A DNA stretch of 64,000 nt from Methyloversatilis universalis (GCA_020723665.1 DYIL01000005.1:62001-126000), one strand, 5' to 3'; shown: positions 1 to 11,480, counted from the first letter of the stretch. Translations and numbers: made by a program. The notes: a model not told the origin generated them from the letters alone.

Positions 1-1408
1 ATTCGTCGACGGCCCGGGCGCACTGGCGGCCTTCGCGTATCGCCCACACGACCAGCGATTGGCCGCGGCGCATGTCGCCGGCCGCGAAGACCTTATCCAA
101 GGAACTGCGATAGTCCACGGTATTGGCCTTGACGTTGCCGCGTTCGTCCAGGGCTACCCCGAGGTGCTGGAGCATGCCTTCGTGTACCGGATGCACGAAA
201 CCCATGGCCAGGAGCACCAGGTCGGCCTGTAAGGTGAACTCGCTGCCCGGAATTTCGTTCATGACCCAGCGTCCGCCCTCCTGTTTCCAATCGAGCTTGA
301 CGCAACGGACGTGGGTAACGCGGCCTTCTTCCCCTTCGATCGACTTCGTGGCGACGCTCCAAAGACGTTCGCAGCCTTCCTCATGAGAGCTGGAGGTTCT
401 AAGCTTGTTGGGCCAATTCGGCCAAGTGACCTCTTTTCTTTCCTTCTCCGGCGGTTTGGGCAGGATTTCCAGTTGCGTGATGGACTTCGCGCCGTGCCGG
501 GCAGAAGTGCCGATACAGTCCGAACCGGTATCGCCTCCGCCGATGACCACGACATGCTTGTCCGTCGCCCAAATGCTGGTTTCCTCAGGAAGCGTATCGC
601 CGGCCACGCGGCGGTTCTGCTGAGGCAGAAATTCCATCGCGAAGTGGACCCCCTTAAGCTCGCGGCCGGGCACGTTCAGATCGCGCGGCTTTTCTGCGCC
701 ACCGGCCAATACGACGGCGTCATAATCGTCGAGTAGTTTTTCGACCGGCACGTCCCGGCCGATATGGCTGTTAGGGCGAAATACCACGCCCTCCGCCTGC
801 ATTTGAGCGATGCGCCGGTCTATCAGGTGTTTTTCCATCTTGAAATCGGGAATGCCGTAGCGCAGCAGTCCGCCGATGCGGTCGGCCTTTTCAAAAACCA
901 CGACACTATGACCGACGCGGGCCAACTGTTGCGCGCAGGCGAGGCCGGCAGGGCCCGAGCCCACTACCGCGACCTTCTTGCCGGTGCGGTGTCGGGGGAT
1001 CTGCGGCTTGACCCAACCCGCTTCCCAGGCCTTGTCGATGATCGCGCACTCGATAGTCTTGATCGTGACGGGCTCGTCGGTCAGGTTCAACGTGCAGGCC
1101 GCTTCGCACGGCGCCGGACAAATACGGCCGGTGAATTCGGGAAAGTTGTTGGTGCTGTGCAGCACGTCGACGGCCTCGCGCCACAATCCTTGATAGACTA
1201 GGTCGTTCCAGTCGGGAATGATGTTGTTGACCGGGCAGCCCTGATGACAATAGGGAATACCGCAATCCATGCAGCGCGCGCCTTGACGACTGACTTCCTC
1301 TTCGGTCAGCGGGACGACGAATTCTCGGTAGTGCTGGAGACGGTCGGCCACCAGCTTGTAACGTCTGTCCTGACGTGCAATTTCCATGAATCCCGTGGGT
1401 TTGCCCAT
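1..1408 (-). CDS. gltD: Glutamate synthase small subunit (partial, C-terminus beyond window)
   Basis: This is the FAD/NADPH-binding beta subunit that passes electrons from NADPH to the large subunit GltB for conversion of 2-oxoglutarate plus glutamine to two glutamates. Read from the ATG at 1408, the protein begins [13 protein letters not shown]. It carries two N-terminal cysteine clusters for 4Fe-4S centres ([14 protein letters not shown] and CPAPCEAAC), an FAD dinucleotide-binding loop [12 protein letters not shown], and an NADPH-binding loop [12 protein letters not shown]. The frame stays open to base 1, so only the last few residues are missing. It lies 135 bp downstream of gltB on the same strand and is probably co-transcribed. 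Overlapping open frames between 93 and 1265 are shadows. The identification is firm. Confidence 0.95.
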   Translation of the reverse strand, partial: MGKPTGFMEIARQDRRYKLVADRLQHYREFVVPLTEEEVSRQGARCMDCGIPYCHQGCPVNNIIPDWNDLVYQGLWREAVDVLHSTNNFPEFTGRICPAPCEAACTLNLTDEPVTIKTIECAIIDKAWEAGWVKPQIPRHRTGKKVAVVGSGPAGLACAQQLARVGHSVVVFEKADRIGGLLRYGIPDFKMEKHLIDRRIAQMQAEGVVFRPNSHIGRDVPVEKLLDDYDAVVLAGGAEKPRDLNVPGRELKGVHFAMEFLPQQNRRVAGDTLPEETSIWATDKHVVVIGGGDTGSDCIGTSARHGAKSITQLEILPKPPEKERKEVTWPNWPNKLRTSSSHEEGCERLWSVATKSIEGEEGRVTHVRCVKLDWKQEGGRWVMNEIPGSEFTLQADLVLLAMGFVHPVHEGMLQHLGVALDERGNVKANTVDYRSSLDKVFAAGDMRRGQSLVVWAIREGRQCARAVDE

Positions 1409-1543
1409 TCTGTTTCTACCTCGTTGCTGTGCTTTGTTGCACGAGAAAGCTCAGGACTTCGGGTTCGGTTCGCCGAAGTACTTTCCATTTTTCGATCGTG
1501 AATTCCGGTCGGCCAGGGGCGCGTTCGTGTGCGCCCCGAACGG

Positions 1544-4500
1544 CTAGTGGTGAACTTCGGTCTGCGTTTTCGTTTTCTGCATTTTTTCGAGTGCTCGACG
1601 GTAATCGACCGGCATGACCTTGACGAAACGCGGTACGTAGGCAGACCAGTTGTCCAGAATCTGTTTCGCTCGTCCGCTGCCGGTGTAACGGCGGTGCTTT
1701 TCGATGAGCGCGCGCAGACGCTGAACGTCGTGGCGGGTCATGTCGTGCATGATGTCCACCATTCCGTGGGTTTCCAGATCGCCTCCCTGGTGTTCCAGGT
1801 TTTCCAGGGCAATATCCTCGTCCAGTATCGGCTCCAGTTCGACCATGGCCAGGTTGCACCGCTGTTCGAAATGGCCGGATTCGTCGAGTACATAGGCGAC
1901 GCCGCCGGACATGCCTGCGGCGAAATTGCGGCCGGTTGTACCGAGAACCACCACCACGCCGCCGGTCATGTATTCGCAGCCGTGATCGCCGACGCCTTCG
2001 ACGACGGCGATGGCTCCGGAGTTCCGCACCGCGAAGCGCTCTCCCGCGACGCCGCGGAAATAGCATTCGCCGCTGATGGCGCCGTACAGCACGGTATTGC
2101 CGACGATGATGTTTTCCTCGGGCACGATCGGGGATTCCGGTGACGGATAGATGGCGATGCGGCCGCCCGACAGTCCCTTACCCACGTAGTCATTCGCATC
2201 GCCCTCGAGTTCCAGGGTGATGCCGGCCGCAAGGAAAGCCCCGAAGCTCTGCCCGGCGGTACCTTTCATCCGGATGTAGACGGTGTCCTCGGGTAAACCG
2301 GCATGGCCGTACCGCTTGGCCACTTCGCCGGACAGCATGGCGCCGACGGTACGGTTGTAGTTCCGGACGCCCATTTCGATGCGGACCGGCTTGCGTTCGT
2401 CGAGGGCCGGGCGGGCCAATTCGATCAGCTTGTGATCCAGCGCCTTATCCAAGCCATGATCCTGTTTTTCGCAATTGAAGATGGCCACATCGGGACCCGT
2501 TTCCGGGCGATACAGAATCTTGGACAGGTCGACCTTGGCCGCTTTCCAGTGGGCGATGGCCTTGCGCATGTCGAGCTTGTCGGAACGCCCGATCATTTCA
2601 TCGAAACGGCGGAAACCGAGCTTCGCCATCAGCCGGCGCACTTCCTCGGCGATGAAGAAGAAGAAATTGACGACGTGCTCCGGCTGTCCGGTGAAGCGCT
2701 TGCGGAGTTCCGGGTCCTGGGTTGCGACGCCTACGGGGCAGGTGTTCAGGTGGCACTTGCGCATCATAATGCAGCCCTCGACGATCAGCGGGGCCGTAGC
2801 GAAGCCGAATTCGTCCGCGCCCAAGAGCGCGCCGATCACGACGTCGCGCCCGGTGCGCATGCCGCCGTCCGCCTGCACGCAGATGCGTCCGCGCAGCTTG
2901 TTCAAGACCAGGGTCTGGTGGGTCTCGGCCAGACCGATTTCCCAGGGGAGCCCCGCGTGCTTGATCGAGGTGATCGGGCTGGCGCCGGTGCCGCCATCGT
3001 AACCGGCGATGGTGACATGATCGGCATGCGCCTTGGCGACGCCCGCGGCAATCGTGCCGACCCCCACTTCGGATACCAGTTTGACGCTGATGCGCGCGGT
3101 CGGGTTGACGTTCTTGAGATCGTGAATGAGCTGCGCCAGATCCTCGATGGAATAGATGTCGTGGTGCGGCGGCGGAGAGATCAAGCCCACCCCTGGCGTG
3201 GAGTGCCGTACCTTGGCAATGACGGCATCCACCTTGTGGCCGGGCAGCTGGCCACCTTCGCCGGGCTTGGCGCCCTGGCAGATCTTGATTTGCAGGTCGT
3301 CGGCATTGACCAGATACTCGGTCGTAACGCCGAAACGGCCCGAGGCTACCTGCTTGATGGCCGAACGCATGGAATCGCCGTTGGGCAGCGGTTTGAAGCG
3401 TTCGGGCAATTCGCCGCCTTCGCCGGTGTTCGATTTGCCTCCGATGCGGTTCATGGCGATGGCCAGCGTCGTGTGGGCTTCGTAGGAAATCGAACCGAAC
3501 GACATGGCGCCGGTGGCGAAGCGCTTAACGATCTCCGAGGCCGGTTCCACTTCGTCCAGCGGTACGGCTTCCCGCTCGTCGAACTTGAAATCCATCAAGC
3601 CGCGCAGCGTGAGCAAACGCTCGTTCTGTTCGTTGATCGAGCGGGTGTAATCCAGGTAGGTATCCCAGTTGTTGGTGCGCGTCGCGTGCTGCAGCTTGGA
3701 AATGGTCTCCGGCGTCCATACGTGGTCCTCGCCGCGGACGCGGTAGGCATATTCGCCGCCCACGTCCAGGGCATTCCGGTACAACGGGGCGTCGCTGAAA
3801 GCCAGGCGATGCCGGCGCACGGTTTCCTCGGCGATTTCCTGGAGGCCGGCGCCGCCGATGGTACAGACGGTGCCGGTGAAATATTCATTCAGGAATTCCT
3901 CGCTCAGGCCGACCGCGTTGAAGATTTGAGCGCCGCAATACGACTGATAGGTCGATATGCCCATCTTGGACATGATCTTGAGCAAGGCTTTTCCAATGGC
4001 CTTGATATAGCGCTTGTGTACTTCCTCTTCGAGCAGCGGCTCCGGCAGTTTCGTGCGCAGGTCGGACAGCGTGTCGAAAGCCAGGTACGGATTGATGGCC
4101 TCTGCGCCGTAGCCGGCCAACAGCGCGATATGATGCACTTCGCGCGCTTCCCCGGTTTCCACGACCAGGCCGACCTTGGTGCGGAGACCCGTTCGGGTCA
4201 GGTGATAATGGACCGCCGAGGTGGCCAGGAGGGCAGGGATCGCGATGTGCTCCGCGTCGATTTCCCGATCGGACAGCACCAGGATGTTGTTGCCCTCGTG
4301 CACCGCCTGTTCCGCCCGCGCGCACAAGGCTTTCAGGGCTGGCTCCATGCCGCTGGCGCCGGTATCCGCGGTGTAGCAGAAGCTTATGGTCTTGGTTTTG
4401 AAAGCTCCCCCGGTGCGGGCTTCGATGCGGCGGATTTTCTCCAGATCCTGATTGGTCAGGATCGGCTGATGCACCTCCAGCCGCTTGTGGCTGCCGCCGG

Positions 4501-6175
4501 TGTGAAGGGCCAGCAAATTAGGCCGCGGACCGATATGGGACACCAACGACATGACCAATTCTTCGCGAATGGGATCGATGGCCGGGTTGGTGACCTGGGC
4601 GAAGCCTTGCTTGAAGTAATCGTAAAGCAGACGCGGACGATTGGAGAGCACCGCAAGCGCCGCATCGATACCCATCGAGCCGACCGGTTCCTGGCCGCTC
4701 AAGGCCATGGGGGTCAAAAAGAACTTGATGTCTTCCTGGGTGTAGCCGAACGCCTGCTGCCGATCGAGCAGGGTCTGCGAATCGGGTGGCATGGCGGCGA
4801 CTTCGGGCGGCAATTTTTCCAGCTGGATCTGGGTATCGTTGAGCCACTGCTGATACGGCTCCCGCTTGGCCAGTTCCGTTTTGATTTCGGCGTCATCGAT
4901 GATGCGACCCTGTTCGAGGTCGATCAGGAACATCTTTCCGGGCTGCAAGCGCCATTTTTTGACGATCTTGTGTTCCGGAATGGTCAGCACGCCCATCTCG
5001 GAGGCCATGACCACGTAATCGTCATCGGTGATGAGATAACGCGCCGGACGCAAGCCGTTACGGTCGAGCGTGGCGCCGATTTGCCGTCCGTCGGTGAAGG
5101 CCACGGCGGCCGGGCCGTCCCATGGTTCCATCAGGGCCGAATAATATTCGTAGAAGGCGCGGAGATTTTCGTCCATCAACGGATTGCCCGCCCACGCTTC
5201 CGGGATCAGCAGCATCATGGCGTGGACCAGCGAGTAGCCGCCCATGACCAGAAGTTCCAAGGCGTTGTCGAAGCTGGCCGAGTCGGACTTGCCCTCGGCG
5301 ATCAGCGGCCAGATCTTGTCGAGATCTTCACCCAGGACTTCGGACGACATCGAATGGCGCCGGGCGGCCATCCAGTTGATGTTGCCGCGCAGGGTGTTGA
5401 TTTCGCCGTTGTGGGCGATCATCCGGAAAGGATGGGCCAGGTCCCAGGTCGGGAAGGTATTGGTGGAGAAGCGCTGATGGACTAGGGCGAGCGCCGACAC
5501 CAGTCTCTCGTCGTTGAGATCGCGATAGAACACGCCGACTTGGTCGGCCAGCAGCATGCCTTTATAAACCAAGGTGCGGGACGAGAAGGAGGGAATGTAG
5601 AACATCTTGCCCTCGGCAAGATTCAATCCCCGGATTTTTTTGTCGATCTGTTTGCGGATGACGAACAGCTTGCGCTCGAAGGCGTCCTGATCCTTGCAGC
5701 TTTCCGCCCGCCCCACGAAAACCTGGCGAATCACGGGTTCGATTGCCCTGACCGATTCGCCGAGCGTCGAGTTGTCTACCGGCACGTCGCGCCAGCCGAG
5801 AACGGTCTGGCCTTCGGCGCGAATGAAATCTTCGACTATTTTTTCACAGGTCGCCCGATGTTCGTGATTGCGCGGCAGGAAAATCATGCCGACGCCGTAA
5901 TGGCCGTAATCCGGAAGAGCAATCCCGAGCGTGGAACAGGCTTCCCGAAGAAAAGCATCTGGCGTCTGAATGAGAATGCCGGCGCCGTCACCCGCCAGCG
6001 GGTCGGCGCCTACCGCTCCGCGGTGAGTTAGATTTTTCAGGATTTCCAAACCCTTACAGATGATATCGTGGCTTTTTCGGCCTTTGATGTGAGCGATGAA
6101 ACCTACGCCGCAAGCGTCGTGTTCGTTGTGGGGGTCGTATAGACCTTGCTTGGCGGGTATGGCATTGAAACTCAT
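1544..6175 (-). CDS. gltB: Glutamate synthase large subunit
   Basis: This is the 1543-residue alpha subunit of NADPH-dependent glutamate synthase, close to the usual length of about 1500. The N-terminal class II glutaminase domain starts with the nucleophile cysteine at about residue 22 (HDACGVGF). Such proteins normally lose a short propeptide to expose this cysteine, and the first 21 residues fit that. The central part contains the FMN-binding synthase domain with the 3Fe-4S cysteines ([10 protein letters not shown]), and the C-terminal third is the glycine-rich GXGXG beta-helix. Ammonia made at the N-terminal site is channelled to 2-oxoglutarate. It is the first gene of gltBD and is divergent from the hydroxylase gene at 6585. 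Confidence 0.97.
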   Translation of the reverse strand: MSFNAIPAKQGLYDPHNEHDACGVGFIAHIKGRKSHDIICKGLEILKNLTHRGAVGADPLAGDGAGILIQTPDAFLREACSTLGIALPDYGHYGVGMIFLPRNHEHRATCEKIVEDFIRAEGQTVLGWRDVPVDNSTLGESVRAIEPVIRQVFVGRAESCKDQDAFERKLFVIRKQIDKKIRGLNLAEGKMFYIPSFSSRTLVYKGMLLADQVGVFYRDLNDERLVSALALVHQRFSTNTFPTWDLAHPFRMIAHNGEINTLRGNINWMAARRHSMSSEVLGEDLDKIWPLIAEGKSDSASFDNALELLVMGGYSLVHAMMLLIPEAWAGNPLMDENLRAFYEYYSALMEPWDGPAAVAFTDGRQIGATLDRNGLRPARYLITDDDYVVMASEMGVLTIPEHKIVKKWRLQPGKMFLIDLEQGRIIDDAEIKTELAKREPYQQWLNDTQIQLEKLPPEVAAMPPDSQTLLDRQQAFGYTQEDIKFFLTPMALSGQEPVGSMGIDAALAVLSNRPRLLYDYFKQGFAQVTNPAIDPIREELVMSLVSHIGPRPNLLALHTGGSHKRLEVHQPILTNQDLEKIRRIEARTGGAFKTKTISFCYTADTGASGMEPALKALCARAEQAVHEGNNILVLSDREIDAEHIAIPALLATSAVHYHLTRTGLRTKVGLVVETGEAREVHHIALLAGYGAEAINPYLAFDTLSDLRTKLPEPLLEEEVHKRYIKAIGKALLKIMSKMGISTYQSYCGAQIFNAVGLSEEFLNEYFTGTVCTIGGAGLQEIAEETVRRHRLAFSDAPLYRNALDVGGEYAYRVRGEDHVWTPETISKLQHATRTNNWDTYLDYTRSINEQNERLLTLRGLMDFKFDEREAVPLDEVEPASEIVKRFATGAMSFGSISYEAHTTLAIAMNRIGGKSNTGEGGELPERFKPLPNGDSMRSAIKQVASGRFGVTTEYLVNADDLQIKICQGAKPGEGGQLPGHKVDAVIAKVRHSTPGVGLISPPPHHDIYSIEDLAQLIHDLKNVNPTARISVKLVSEVGVGTIAAGVAKAHADHVTIAGYDGGTGASPITSIKHAGLPWEIGLAETHQTLVLNKLRGRICVQADGGMRTGRDVVIGALLGADEFGFATAPLIVEGCIMMRKCHLNTCPVGVATQDPELRKRFTGQPEHVVNFFFFIAEEVRRLMAKLGFRRFDEMIGRSDKLDMRKAIAHWKAAKVDLSKILYRPETGPDVAIFNCEKQDHGLDKALDHKLIELARPALDERKPVRIEMGVRNYNRTVGAMLSGEVAKRYGHAGLPEDTVYIRMKGTAGQSFGAFLAAGITLELEGDANDYVGKGLSGGRIAIYPSPESPIVPEENIIVGNTVLYGAISGECYFRGVAGERFAVRNSGAIAVVEGVGDHGCEYMTGGVVVVLGTTGRNFAAGMSGGVAYVLDESGHFEQRCNLAMVELEPILDEDIALENLEHQGGDLETHGMVDIMHDMTRHDVQRLRALIEKHRRYTGSGRAKQILDNWSAYVPRFVKVMPVDYRRALEKMQKTKTQTEVHH

Positions 6176-6584
6176 GGTATACCTCTGTCAGGGGTGTGGT
6201 CTGTCGTTTGCCGGTTCGCGATTTACAAGAGAATATTCAGGGCTCCAGTAATGGACCGCGGCGACAGTCAAGGATTCGTTTTCGCAGTTGGTTTTGAAGT
6301 ATCCGAAGTGGCGACGTGAAGCCGCCCATTTAGCCAAAATGGGCAGGAAATATAAAGAATCTGGACGGTCTTTTCAAGCGCGGTTCCTCGCCACTCCTAG
6401 CGCTTCTGGTGAATGTGATGGTGAAATGATTTGTTTCGATGGAGAATGAATCCGTTTTCCGCCTGAGCTTCGGTTCGGAAGTTGGCCGGAAAAAGCCGGT
6501 GTTGCTCGCCGAACCCGGTTACCTTTAGCTTATTGCCCGATAAGCGAGGTGGTTCCGCTGCGTGGTTGAGCTTAAGCATGGGGA
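6176..6584. promoter_or_regulatory. Divergent intergenic region gltB / hydroxylase, with an 8-bp palindrome
   Basis: This 409-bp region separates the divergent gltB (minus) and the FAD hydroxylase (plus), so it must hold promoters for both. The only clear structure is an interrupted palindrome at 6324-6344, GCCCATTT-N5-AAATGGGC, about 150 bp upstream of the gltB start codon. It has no T-tract and could be an operator. Open frames in this stretch have no recognisable protein character. Confidence 0.4.
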
Positions 6585-7808
6585 ATGAGAATGACCGAAA
6601 AATATGACGTAATCGTTGTGGGCGGTGGCATGGTCGGTGCCGCCTTGGGATGCGGCCTGGGTGGAAGTCGCTTGCGAGTCGCCGTGATCGAGGATACGCC
6701 GCCGCCGGCTTTTGCTCCGGAGCAGCCCCACGATCTTCGAGTGTCCGCCATCAGCATCGCATCCGCCAGTATCCTGAAGACCGTGGGCGCCTGGAAAGGC
6801 ATCGCTTCGCGCCGATTTTGCCCGTTCCGTCGAATGCGCGTGTGGGAGCGGTCGGGCGAGGTCGAGTTTCGCAGCGAGGACATCGACGAACCGGTCCTCG
6901 GCTATATCGTCGAGAACCGGGTGATACAGCTGGCCTTGCTCGATAGACTGGTCGAATTTTCCAATATCGATTTCTTTTGTCCGGCAAAAACCAAGATGAT
7001 CGACTACGGCCCGCAAGGCTCGACCGTCGAATTGGAAGATGGCCGTATCTTATCGTCCCGCCTATTGGTCGCTGCGGATGGCGGTTATTCCCGGGTACGG
7101 CAGGTGGCCGGGATGGGGGTGAGCGGCTGGGACTACGAACAGCACGCTCTCGTGCTGTCGGTGGAAACCGCATACGGTCAGCAGGACATCACTTGGCAAC
7201 GTTTTACGCCCAAAGGTCCCCAGGCTTTCTTGCCGCTGGACGGGCCTCATGCGTCTCTGGTCTGGTACGAGGCGCCGGACGAGATCAAACGCTTGAAGGC
7301 CCTGTCGGACGAGGCCCTTCTCCGGGAACTGATCTCCGTATTCCCCTCAGCCTTGGGCGAGATCAAGCGCATCGAGGCGAAGGGCAGTTTCCCGCTCAAG
7401 CGTCAGCATGCCTTGAGCTACAGCAAGGAAGGCGTGGCTTTGATCGGCGATGCGGCCCACATGATTCATCCTCTCGCGGGTCAGGGCGTCAACATCGGTC
7501 TTCTGGATGCCGCAGCCCTGGCGGAGGTGTTGGTCGGCGCCCTGAGGAGCGGTCGAGACATCGGTTCGACGAGCGTGCTGCGTACCTATGAAAATATGCG
7601 TCGCAGCAACAATCTGATCATGATGACGACCATGGACTTGTTTTATCGTGTTTTCGGCACGGCAAACCGTCCGTTGCGATTCATCCGAAACCTGGGACTG
7701 GGCCTGGCGGAGCGGGTGACGCCGGCCAAAAGATTGGTCATGCGATATGCGATGGGCTTGGACGGGGAACTCCCGAATCTGGCTCGTGGAGAAGCGATTC
7801 TGGGATGA
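6585..7808 (+). CDS. UbiH/UbiF/VisC-family FAD-dependent monooxygenase
   Basis: This 407-residue flavoprotein belongs to the COQ6/UbiH/UbiF family, which hydroxylates the aromatic ring of ubiquinone precursors using NADPH and O2. The N-terminal Rossmann motif VVGGGMVGAALG binds FAD. A DG motif (AADGGYSRVR) lies near residues 163-172, and the C-terminal FAD-ribityl motif GDAAHMIHPLAGQG lies near residues 287-300. The length is normal for the family. Which ring position it acts on (C5, C6 or C1) cannot be decided from sequence alone. A glycine-zipper lipoprotein follows after 137 bp. Confidence 0.85.
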   Translation: MRMTEKYDVIVVGGGMVGAALGCGLGGSRLRVAVIEDTPPPAFAPEQPHDLRVSAISIASASILKTVGAWKGIASRRFCPFRRMRVWERSGEVEFRSEDIDEPVLGYIVENRVIQLALLDRLVEFSNIDFFCPAKTKMIDYGPQGSTVELEDGRILSSRLLVAADGGYSRVRQVAGMGVSGWDYEQHALVLSVETAYGQQDITWQRFTPKGPQAFLPLDGPHASLVWYEAPDEIKRLKALSDEALLRELISVFPSALGEIKRIEAKGSFPLKRQHALSYSKEGVALIGDAAHMIHPLAGQGVNIGLLDAAALAEVLVGALRSGRDIGSTSVLRTYENMRRSNNLIMMTTMDLFYRVFGTANRPLRFIRNLGLGLAERVTPAKRLVMRYAMGLDGELPNLARGEAILG

Positions 7809-7945
7809 GTGGAGGTTGGCCGGGAAGGCGCAAGGTGCGTATTGAGCAGCTTGAGTTTGCTATAGTAACCGGGGCGATGTTCAGTGCTTTGTCCCTGATA
7901 CTTGCCAATACATCGATCAACCTCCCTATGCGAGTGAAATGACTT

Positions 7946-8335
7946 ATGGTCAAAAAGCAATCTGTATTTCTTTGCACCGTGCTGGCTCTGAGCGGCTGCG
8001 CGACCTACACTGGATGGGAGCCGGTGGTGGATACCTATAACGATCCGAACGCGTACCGCCTGCAGCAGGATTTGGCGGAGTGCAAAATGCTTGCCCGCCA
8101 GGCGGCGAGTACCGGAACGGAAGCGGCCAAGGGCGCCGCAGCGGGTGCTCTGCTCGGTGCCGCGACGGGCGCCGCCGTCGGCGCTGTGACCGGCCATCCT
8201 GGCAGTGGTGCCGCGATCGGCGCGGCCGCGGGCGGCCTCGGCGGCGCTGGCTACAGCGGCGTTTCCGGTGACGATCAATACAAGCGCGCATATATCAACT
8301 GCCTTCGGAGTCGCGGACACAAAGTCGTCAATTAA
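7946..8335 (+). CDS. Glycine-zipper outer-membrane lipoprotein
   Basis: This 129-residue protein has a lipoprotein signal peptide ending at a lipobox (LALSGC, Cys about residue 18). The mature part has a short acidic segment and then a glycine/alanine-rich stretch (GAAAGALLGAATGAAVGAV) typical of glycine-zipper domains that pack in or against the outer membrane. Two cysteines (YINCLRS and AECKM) could form a disulfide. Family members are abundant envelope proteins of unknown detailed role. A strong terminator follows 26 bp after the stop codon, so this gene ends its transcript. Confidence 0.8.
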   Translation: MVKKQSVFLCTVLALSGCATYTGWEPVVDTYNDPNAYRLQQDLAECKMLARQAASTGTEAAKGAAAGALLGAATGAAVGAVTGHPGSGAAIGAAAGGLGGAGYSGVSGDDQYKRAYINCLRSRGHKVVN

Positions 8336-8360
8336 GCAAGCGATCCGTCCGCAAAGAAGG

Positions 8361-8402
8361 AATCCCGTCGGAATGCTTCGAACTCCGGCGGGATTGTTTT
8401 TT
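8361..8402 (+). terminator. Rho-independent terminator
   Basis: A 12-bp stem AATCCCGTCGGA / TCCGGCGGGATT (8361-8372 with 8384-8395) closes an 11-nt loop and is followed by GTTTTTTG. It lies directly downstream of the lipoprotein gene. Confidence 0.85.
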
Positions 8403-8456
8403 GCGCTTTCGCTGCTCTGACGAAGGGCATATATCGGCGAGAAGGTGCCAAGCAAG

Positions 8457-9998
8457 ATGTCGTCATTGATTCGTGCTCTCCGGGAAAGCGCCCGTCTCTA
8501 TGCCGACAGGCCGGCGGTATTCCAGGGCTCCGAGGCGATCGATCATGCCACCATGGGCGATCGATCGGATCGTGTGGCGGCGGCCTTGGCAGCCCGGGGT
8601 GTAGTCAAAGGGGACCGGATTGCGCTTTATTGTCCCAACTCGGCGGAATTCGCCATCGCCTATACCGGCATCGTGAAAGCCGGGGCTACGGTCGTTCCGA
8701 TCAATTTGCTGCTGAACACGGAAGAGATCGGGTTCATACTCGACGACTCGGGCGCCAAGGGCCTGATCTTCCATCAGGCTGTTTCGAAACAGGCGGAAAC
8801 GGTACTTCGGACCGCCGGTCGGATTGAGTTCGCGGTATCCATAGGCGGTGCCGTCGCTGGCGCAGAGCCGTTCGACGCTTTTGTGAATTCGAACGCTCCG
8901 GTCCCCGAGGTGAATTGCGACCCACAAGAGGATCTCGTCGTCATTCTTTACACTTCGGGTACCACCGGCCGTCCCAAAGGGGCGATGCTGACCCACGGAA
9001 ATCTGGTCGCCAACACGCGGAGCGTATGCGAAGCCATGCAGTGGCGTCCGGGCCGGGACATCGTGCTGCTGGTTCTTCCGATGTTTCACGCGTTCGCGGC
9101 CACGGTCGGCATGCTCACGCCTTTGACCAACGGCTGTGCCTTCGTCCCGCTGCCGCGGTTCGAGCCCGAAAAGGTCGCCGAGGCGATCCATACCTACCAA
9201 GCCACGATTTTCCTTGGCGTGCCCAGCATGTATTCGGTGCTGCTGCGACTCAAAGACGAGCGCGCGCGCCTCCTTTCTTCCTTGCGCTATTGCGTTTCGG
9301 GCGGCGCCGCGCTTCCGGTCGAGGTGCTGAGGCGCTTCGGCGAAAAATTCGGTATCAGGATCTACGAAGGCGACGGACCTACCGAATGTTCGCCGGTCAC
9401 CTGCGTGAATCCGATAGGCGGTCTCATCAAACCAGGGACCGTGGGATTGCCGGTACCGGGCGTCGAAATGAAAATCCTCGGCGAGGACGGACGCGAACTG
9501 CCCTGCGGCGAGGTCGGCGAGATCGCCGTACGCGGCGCGAACGTGATGAAGGGCTATTGGAAGCAGCCGGACGCGACCCGGGAAGTCTTCTGCGGCGAAT
9601 GGTTCTTGACCGGCGATTTGGGTATGCAGGACGAGGACGGTTATTTCAGCATCGTCGATCGCAAGAAGGATTTGATCATCGTCAACGGCATGAACGTGTA
9701 CCCACGCATGATCGAGGAGGTGCTCTACCGCTTTCCGTCGATTCGGGAAGCCGCGGTGGTCGGAGAGCCGCACGATACGCACGGCGAGATTCCAGTTGCC
9801 TATGTCGCGCTAGATCCATCGAAGCCGACGACGGAGGCTGAAGTCCGCGCCTTTTGCCGGGAACATCTTGGGCGCCATCAGCGTCCTCGCAAGTTCGTGT
9901 TTCTCCCGGAGTTGCCGAAAAACGCCGCGGGAAAGATTCTCAAGCGCCAGCTCCGGAAACACGGCGAAATCGAGCGCGGCATTCGGCATCTCGACTAG
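8457..9998 (+). CDS. Acyl-CoA synthetase / AMP-dependent ligase (FadD-like)
   Basis: This ANL-superfamily adenylating enzyme most likely activates a fatty acid to its CoA thioester. Motifs are complete: the phosphate loop LYTSGTTGRPKGAML near residues 165-180, the YEGDGPTE adenine motif, GEWFLTGDLG, the hinge DRKKDLIIVNGMNVYP, and the C-terminal catalytic lysine region NAAGKILKRQL. An in-frame GTG at 8445 would add four residues. I prefer the ATG at 8457 because GAGAAGG (8440-8446) is correctly spaced for it and too close to the GTG. The enzyme is convergent with the BepA-like gene. Substrate chain length cannot be read from sequence. Confidence 0.85.
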   Translation: MSSLIRALRESARLYADRPAVFQGSEAIDHATMGDRSDRVAAALAARGVVKGDRIALYCPNSAEFAIAYTGIVKAGATVVPINLLLNTEEIGFILDDSGAKGLIFHQAVSKQAETVLRTAGRIEFAVSIGGAVAGAEPFDAFVNSNAPVPEVNCDPQEDLVVILYTSGTTGRPKGAMLTHGNLVANTRSVCEAMQWRPGRDIVLLVLPMFHAFAATVGMLTPLTNGCAFVPLPRFEPEKVAEAIHTYQATIFLGVPSMYSVLLRLKDERARLLSSLRYCVSGGAALPVEVLRRFGEKFGIRIYEGDGPTECSPVTCVNPIGGLIKPGTVGLPVPGVEMKILGEDGRELPCGEVGEIAVRGANVMKGYWKQPDATREVFCGEWFLTGDLGMQDEDGYFSIVDRKKDLIIVNGMNVYPRMIEEVLYRFPSIREAAVVGEPHDTHGEIPVAYVALDPSKPTTEAEVRAFCREHLGRHQRPRKFVFLPELPKNAAGKILKRQLRKHGEIERGIRHLD

Positions 9999-10025
9999 AC
10001 TCCCAAAGCCGCGTTATCTGCCGTC

Positions 10026-11480
10026 TCACTGCTTTCTGCGCTCTTCCTCTTCGGCGAGCAACTGCTTCAAGCGTTCGTCGATGACGGAGTTGAGATAGAA
10101 ATCGTTGCCGGCCGCTTTTTGGGCGAGCCTTAATTGCAGTATGGCGGCGCGGTTTTGTCCCGAGGCGTAATAGGACTCGGCGACGTAGCGGTGCGACTCG
10201 GCATCGTTGCCGAGTTGGCTGTAGGCTTGCGCCAGCAGGGTATAGACTTCGGGCGTGGGTGGATGGCGGCGGGCGTAATTCTGAAGCAGCTTGCGCGCTT
10301 CTTGCGCCTTGCCGGTAGTCAGCAGGATGCGAGCATAGTTGAGGGTTAGCGCCCGGTTTTCGGGAAAACGCTGCAACGCTGACTCGTAAAGCTGGCTCGC
10401 ACGGGCGTAATTCTTGGTTTCCAGTTCGGCGCTGGCCAGCGCATTGGCGAAATGGGGCTGATCCGGGTATACCTCCATGAGCCGCTGCAGGATCGGTTTA
10501 GCCTCCCCGGCACGGGCATTCGCGATTAGCGCCAGAGCCAATCCGTAGGCGGAAACATCCTGTTGCAGCTTGGTGCCTTGGCTGCTGACGGCTTTGAAAT
10601 AATTCAGCGCCTCGTGCGGACGGGCGGCGGTCTGCACCCGCAGCTTGGCGCGAACGAGTTGATAGGCGAAAGAATCGGGATATTGCCGGTACGGAAACTG
10701 TTCCGCGCGTCCGCGCGTATCGGAAATACGGGAAACCGTGACCGGGTGAGTCATCAGGAACTCGGGCAACTCGCGGCCGACAAAGCGGGTGGACTGCTGC
10801 AGTCTTTCGAAGAACGTCGGCATGGCGCGCGGGTCGAAGTCGGATTTCGATAAAATTTGCATCCCGACGCGATCGGCTTCGGCTTCGTTGTCTCGGGTGA
10901 AATTGATTTGATACTGAATGTTGGCTGCCTGGGCCGCCATCAAGGCGGCTTGCCCCAGCTGTGCCGATTTGGCGCCCAACAGAACGGCGGCCAGCATAGC
11001 CGCGGCGGTGGGCAGCGCCAGGCGCCCGGCGGCCTGAAACGTTTGGTAAAGGTGCCGTTGCGTGACGTGCGCGATTTCGTGGGCCAGTACCGAGGCGAGT
11101 TCGCTTTCGGCTTCGGAGGTCAGAATCAGTCCGGAGTTGACGCCGATGTATCCGCCTGGTCCTGCGAATGCGTTGATCGCGGGATCGCTGACCACGAAGA
11201 AATGAAACGGCTGCGCCGGGTTGTCGCTGGCCCCGACCAGCTTCTGCCCGATGGACTGAATGTAATCGTTGACTTCAGGGTCCTGGCTGATTTCGAGCTG
11301 CGAGTGCAGCTTGCGGTAAAAGGCTTCGCCCAATTCTTTTTCCTGCTGCGGCGTCATCAACGTTCCTGTCGGGTCGCCGATTTCGGGCAACTCGAGATTG
11401 AGTTGCGCGCAGGCGGGTTGCGGCGCCCATGAGCCGTAGCAGAGAATCCACAGTGAGGCGAGCAGTTTGTCGAACTTCAT
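10026..11480 (-). CDS. bepA: Periplasmic M48 metalloprotease with TPR repeats (BepA/YfgC-like)
   Basis: This 484-residue protein has an N-terminal signal peptide (cleavage plausible after PACA, about residue 25). Its M48 peptidase domain carries the zinc motif H134-EIA-H138 and the third ligand in NEAEADRVG (about residue 201). The C-terminal half, from about residue 280, consists of TPR-type helical repeats. BepA in E. coli promotes assembly of, or degrades stalled, LptD and other outer-membrane proteins at the BAM complex. Length and domain order match. The gene stands alone between the convergent acyl-CoA ligase and the divergent tus operon. Confidence 0.92.
   Translation of the reverse strand: MKFDKLLASLWILCYGSWAPQPACAQLNLELPEIGDPTGTLMTPQQEKELGEAFYRKLHSQLEISQDPEVNDYIQSIGQKLVGASDNPAQPFHFFVVSDPAINAFAGPGGYIGVNSGLILTSEAESELASVLAHEIAHVTQRHLYQTFQAAGRLALPTAAAMLAAVLLGAKSAQLGQAALMAAQAANIQYQINFTRDNEAEADRVGMQILSKSDFDPRAMPTFFERLQQSTRFVGRELPEFLMTHPVTVSRISDTRGRAEQFPYRQYPDSFAYQLVRAKLRVQTAARPHEALNYFKAVSSQGTKLQQDVSAYGLALALIANARAGEAKPILQRLMEVYPDQPHFANALASAELETKNYARASQLYESALQRFPENRALTLNYARILLTTGKAQEARKLLQNYARRHPPTPEVYTLLAQAYSQLGNDAESHRYVAESYYASGQNRAAILQLRLAQKAAGNDFYLNSVIDERLKQLLAEEEERRKQ

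Noticed and set aside
2303-5485. A 1060-residue plus-strand frame opposite gltB
   Set aside because: It is an antisense shadow of gltB caused by high GC third-position bias; its composition is not protein-like, and gltB is certain.
8463-9782. A 439-residue minus-strand frame opposite the acyl-CoA ligase
   Set aside because: Antisense shadow; the ligase on the plus strand has every family motif.
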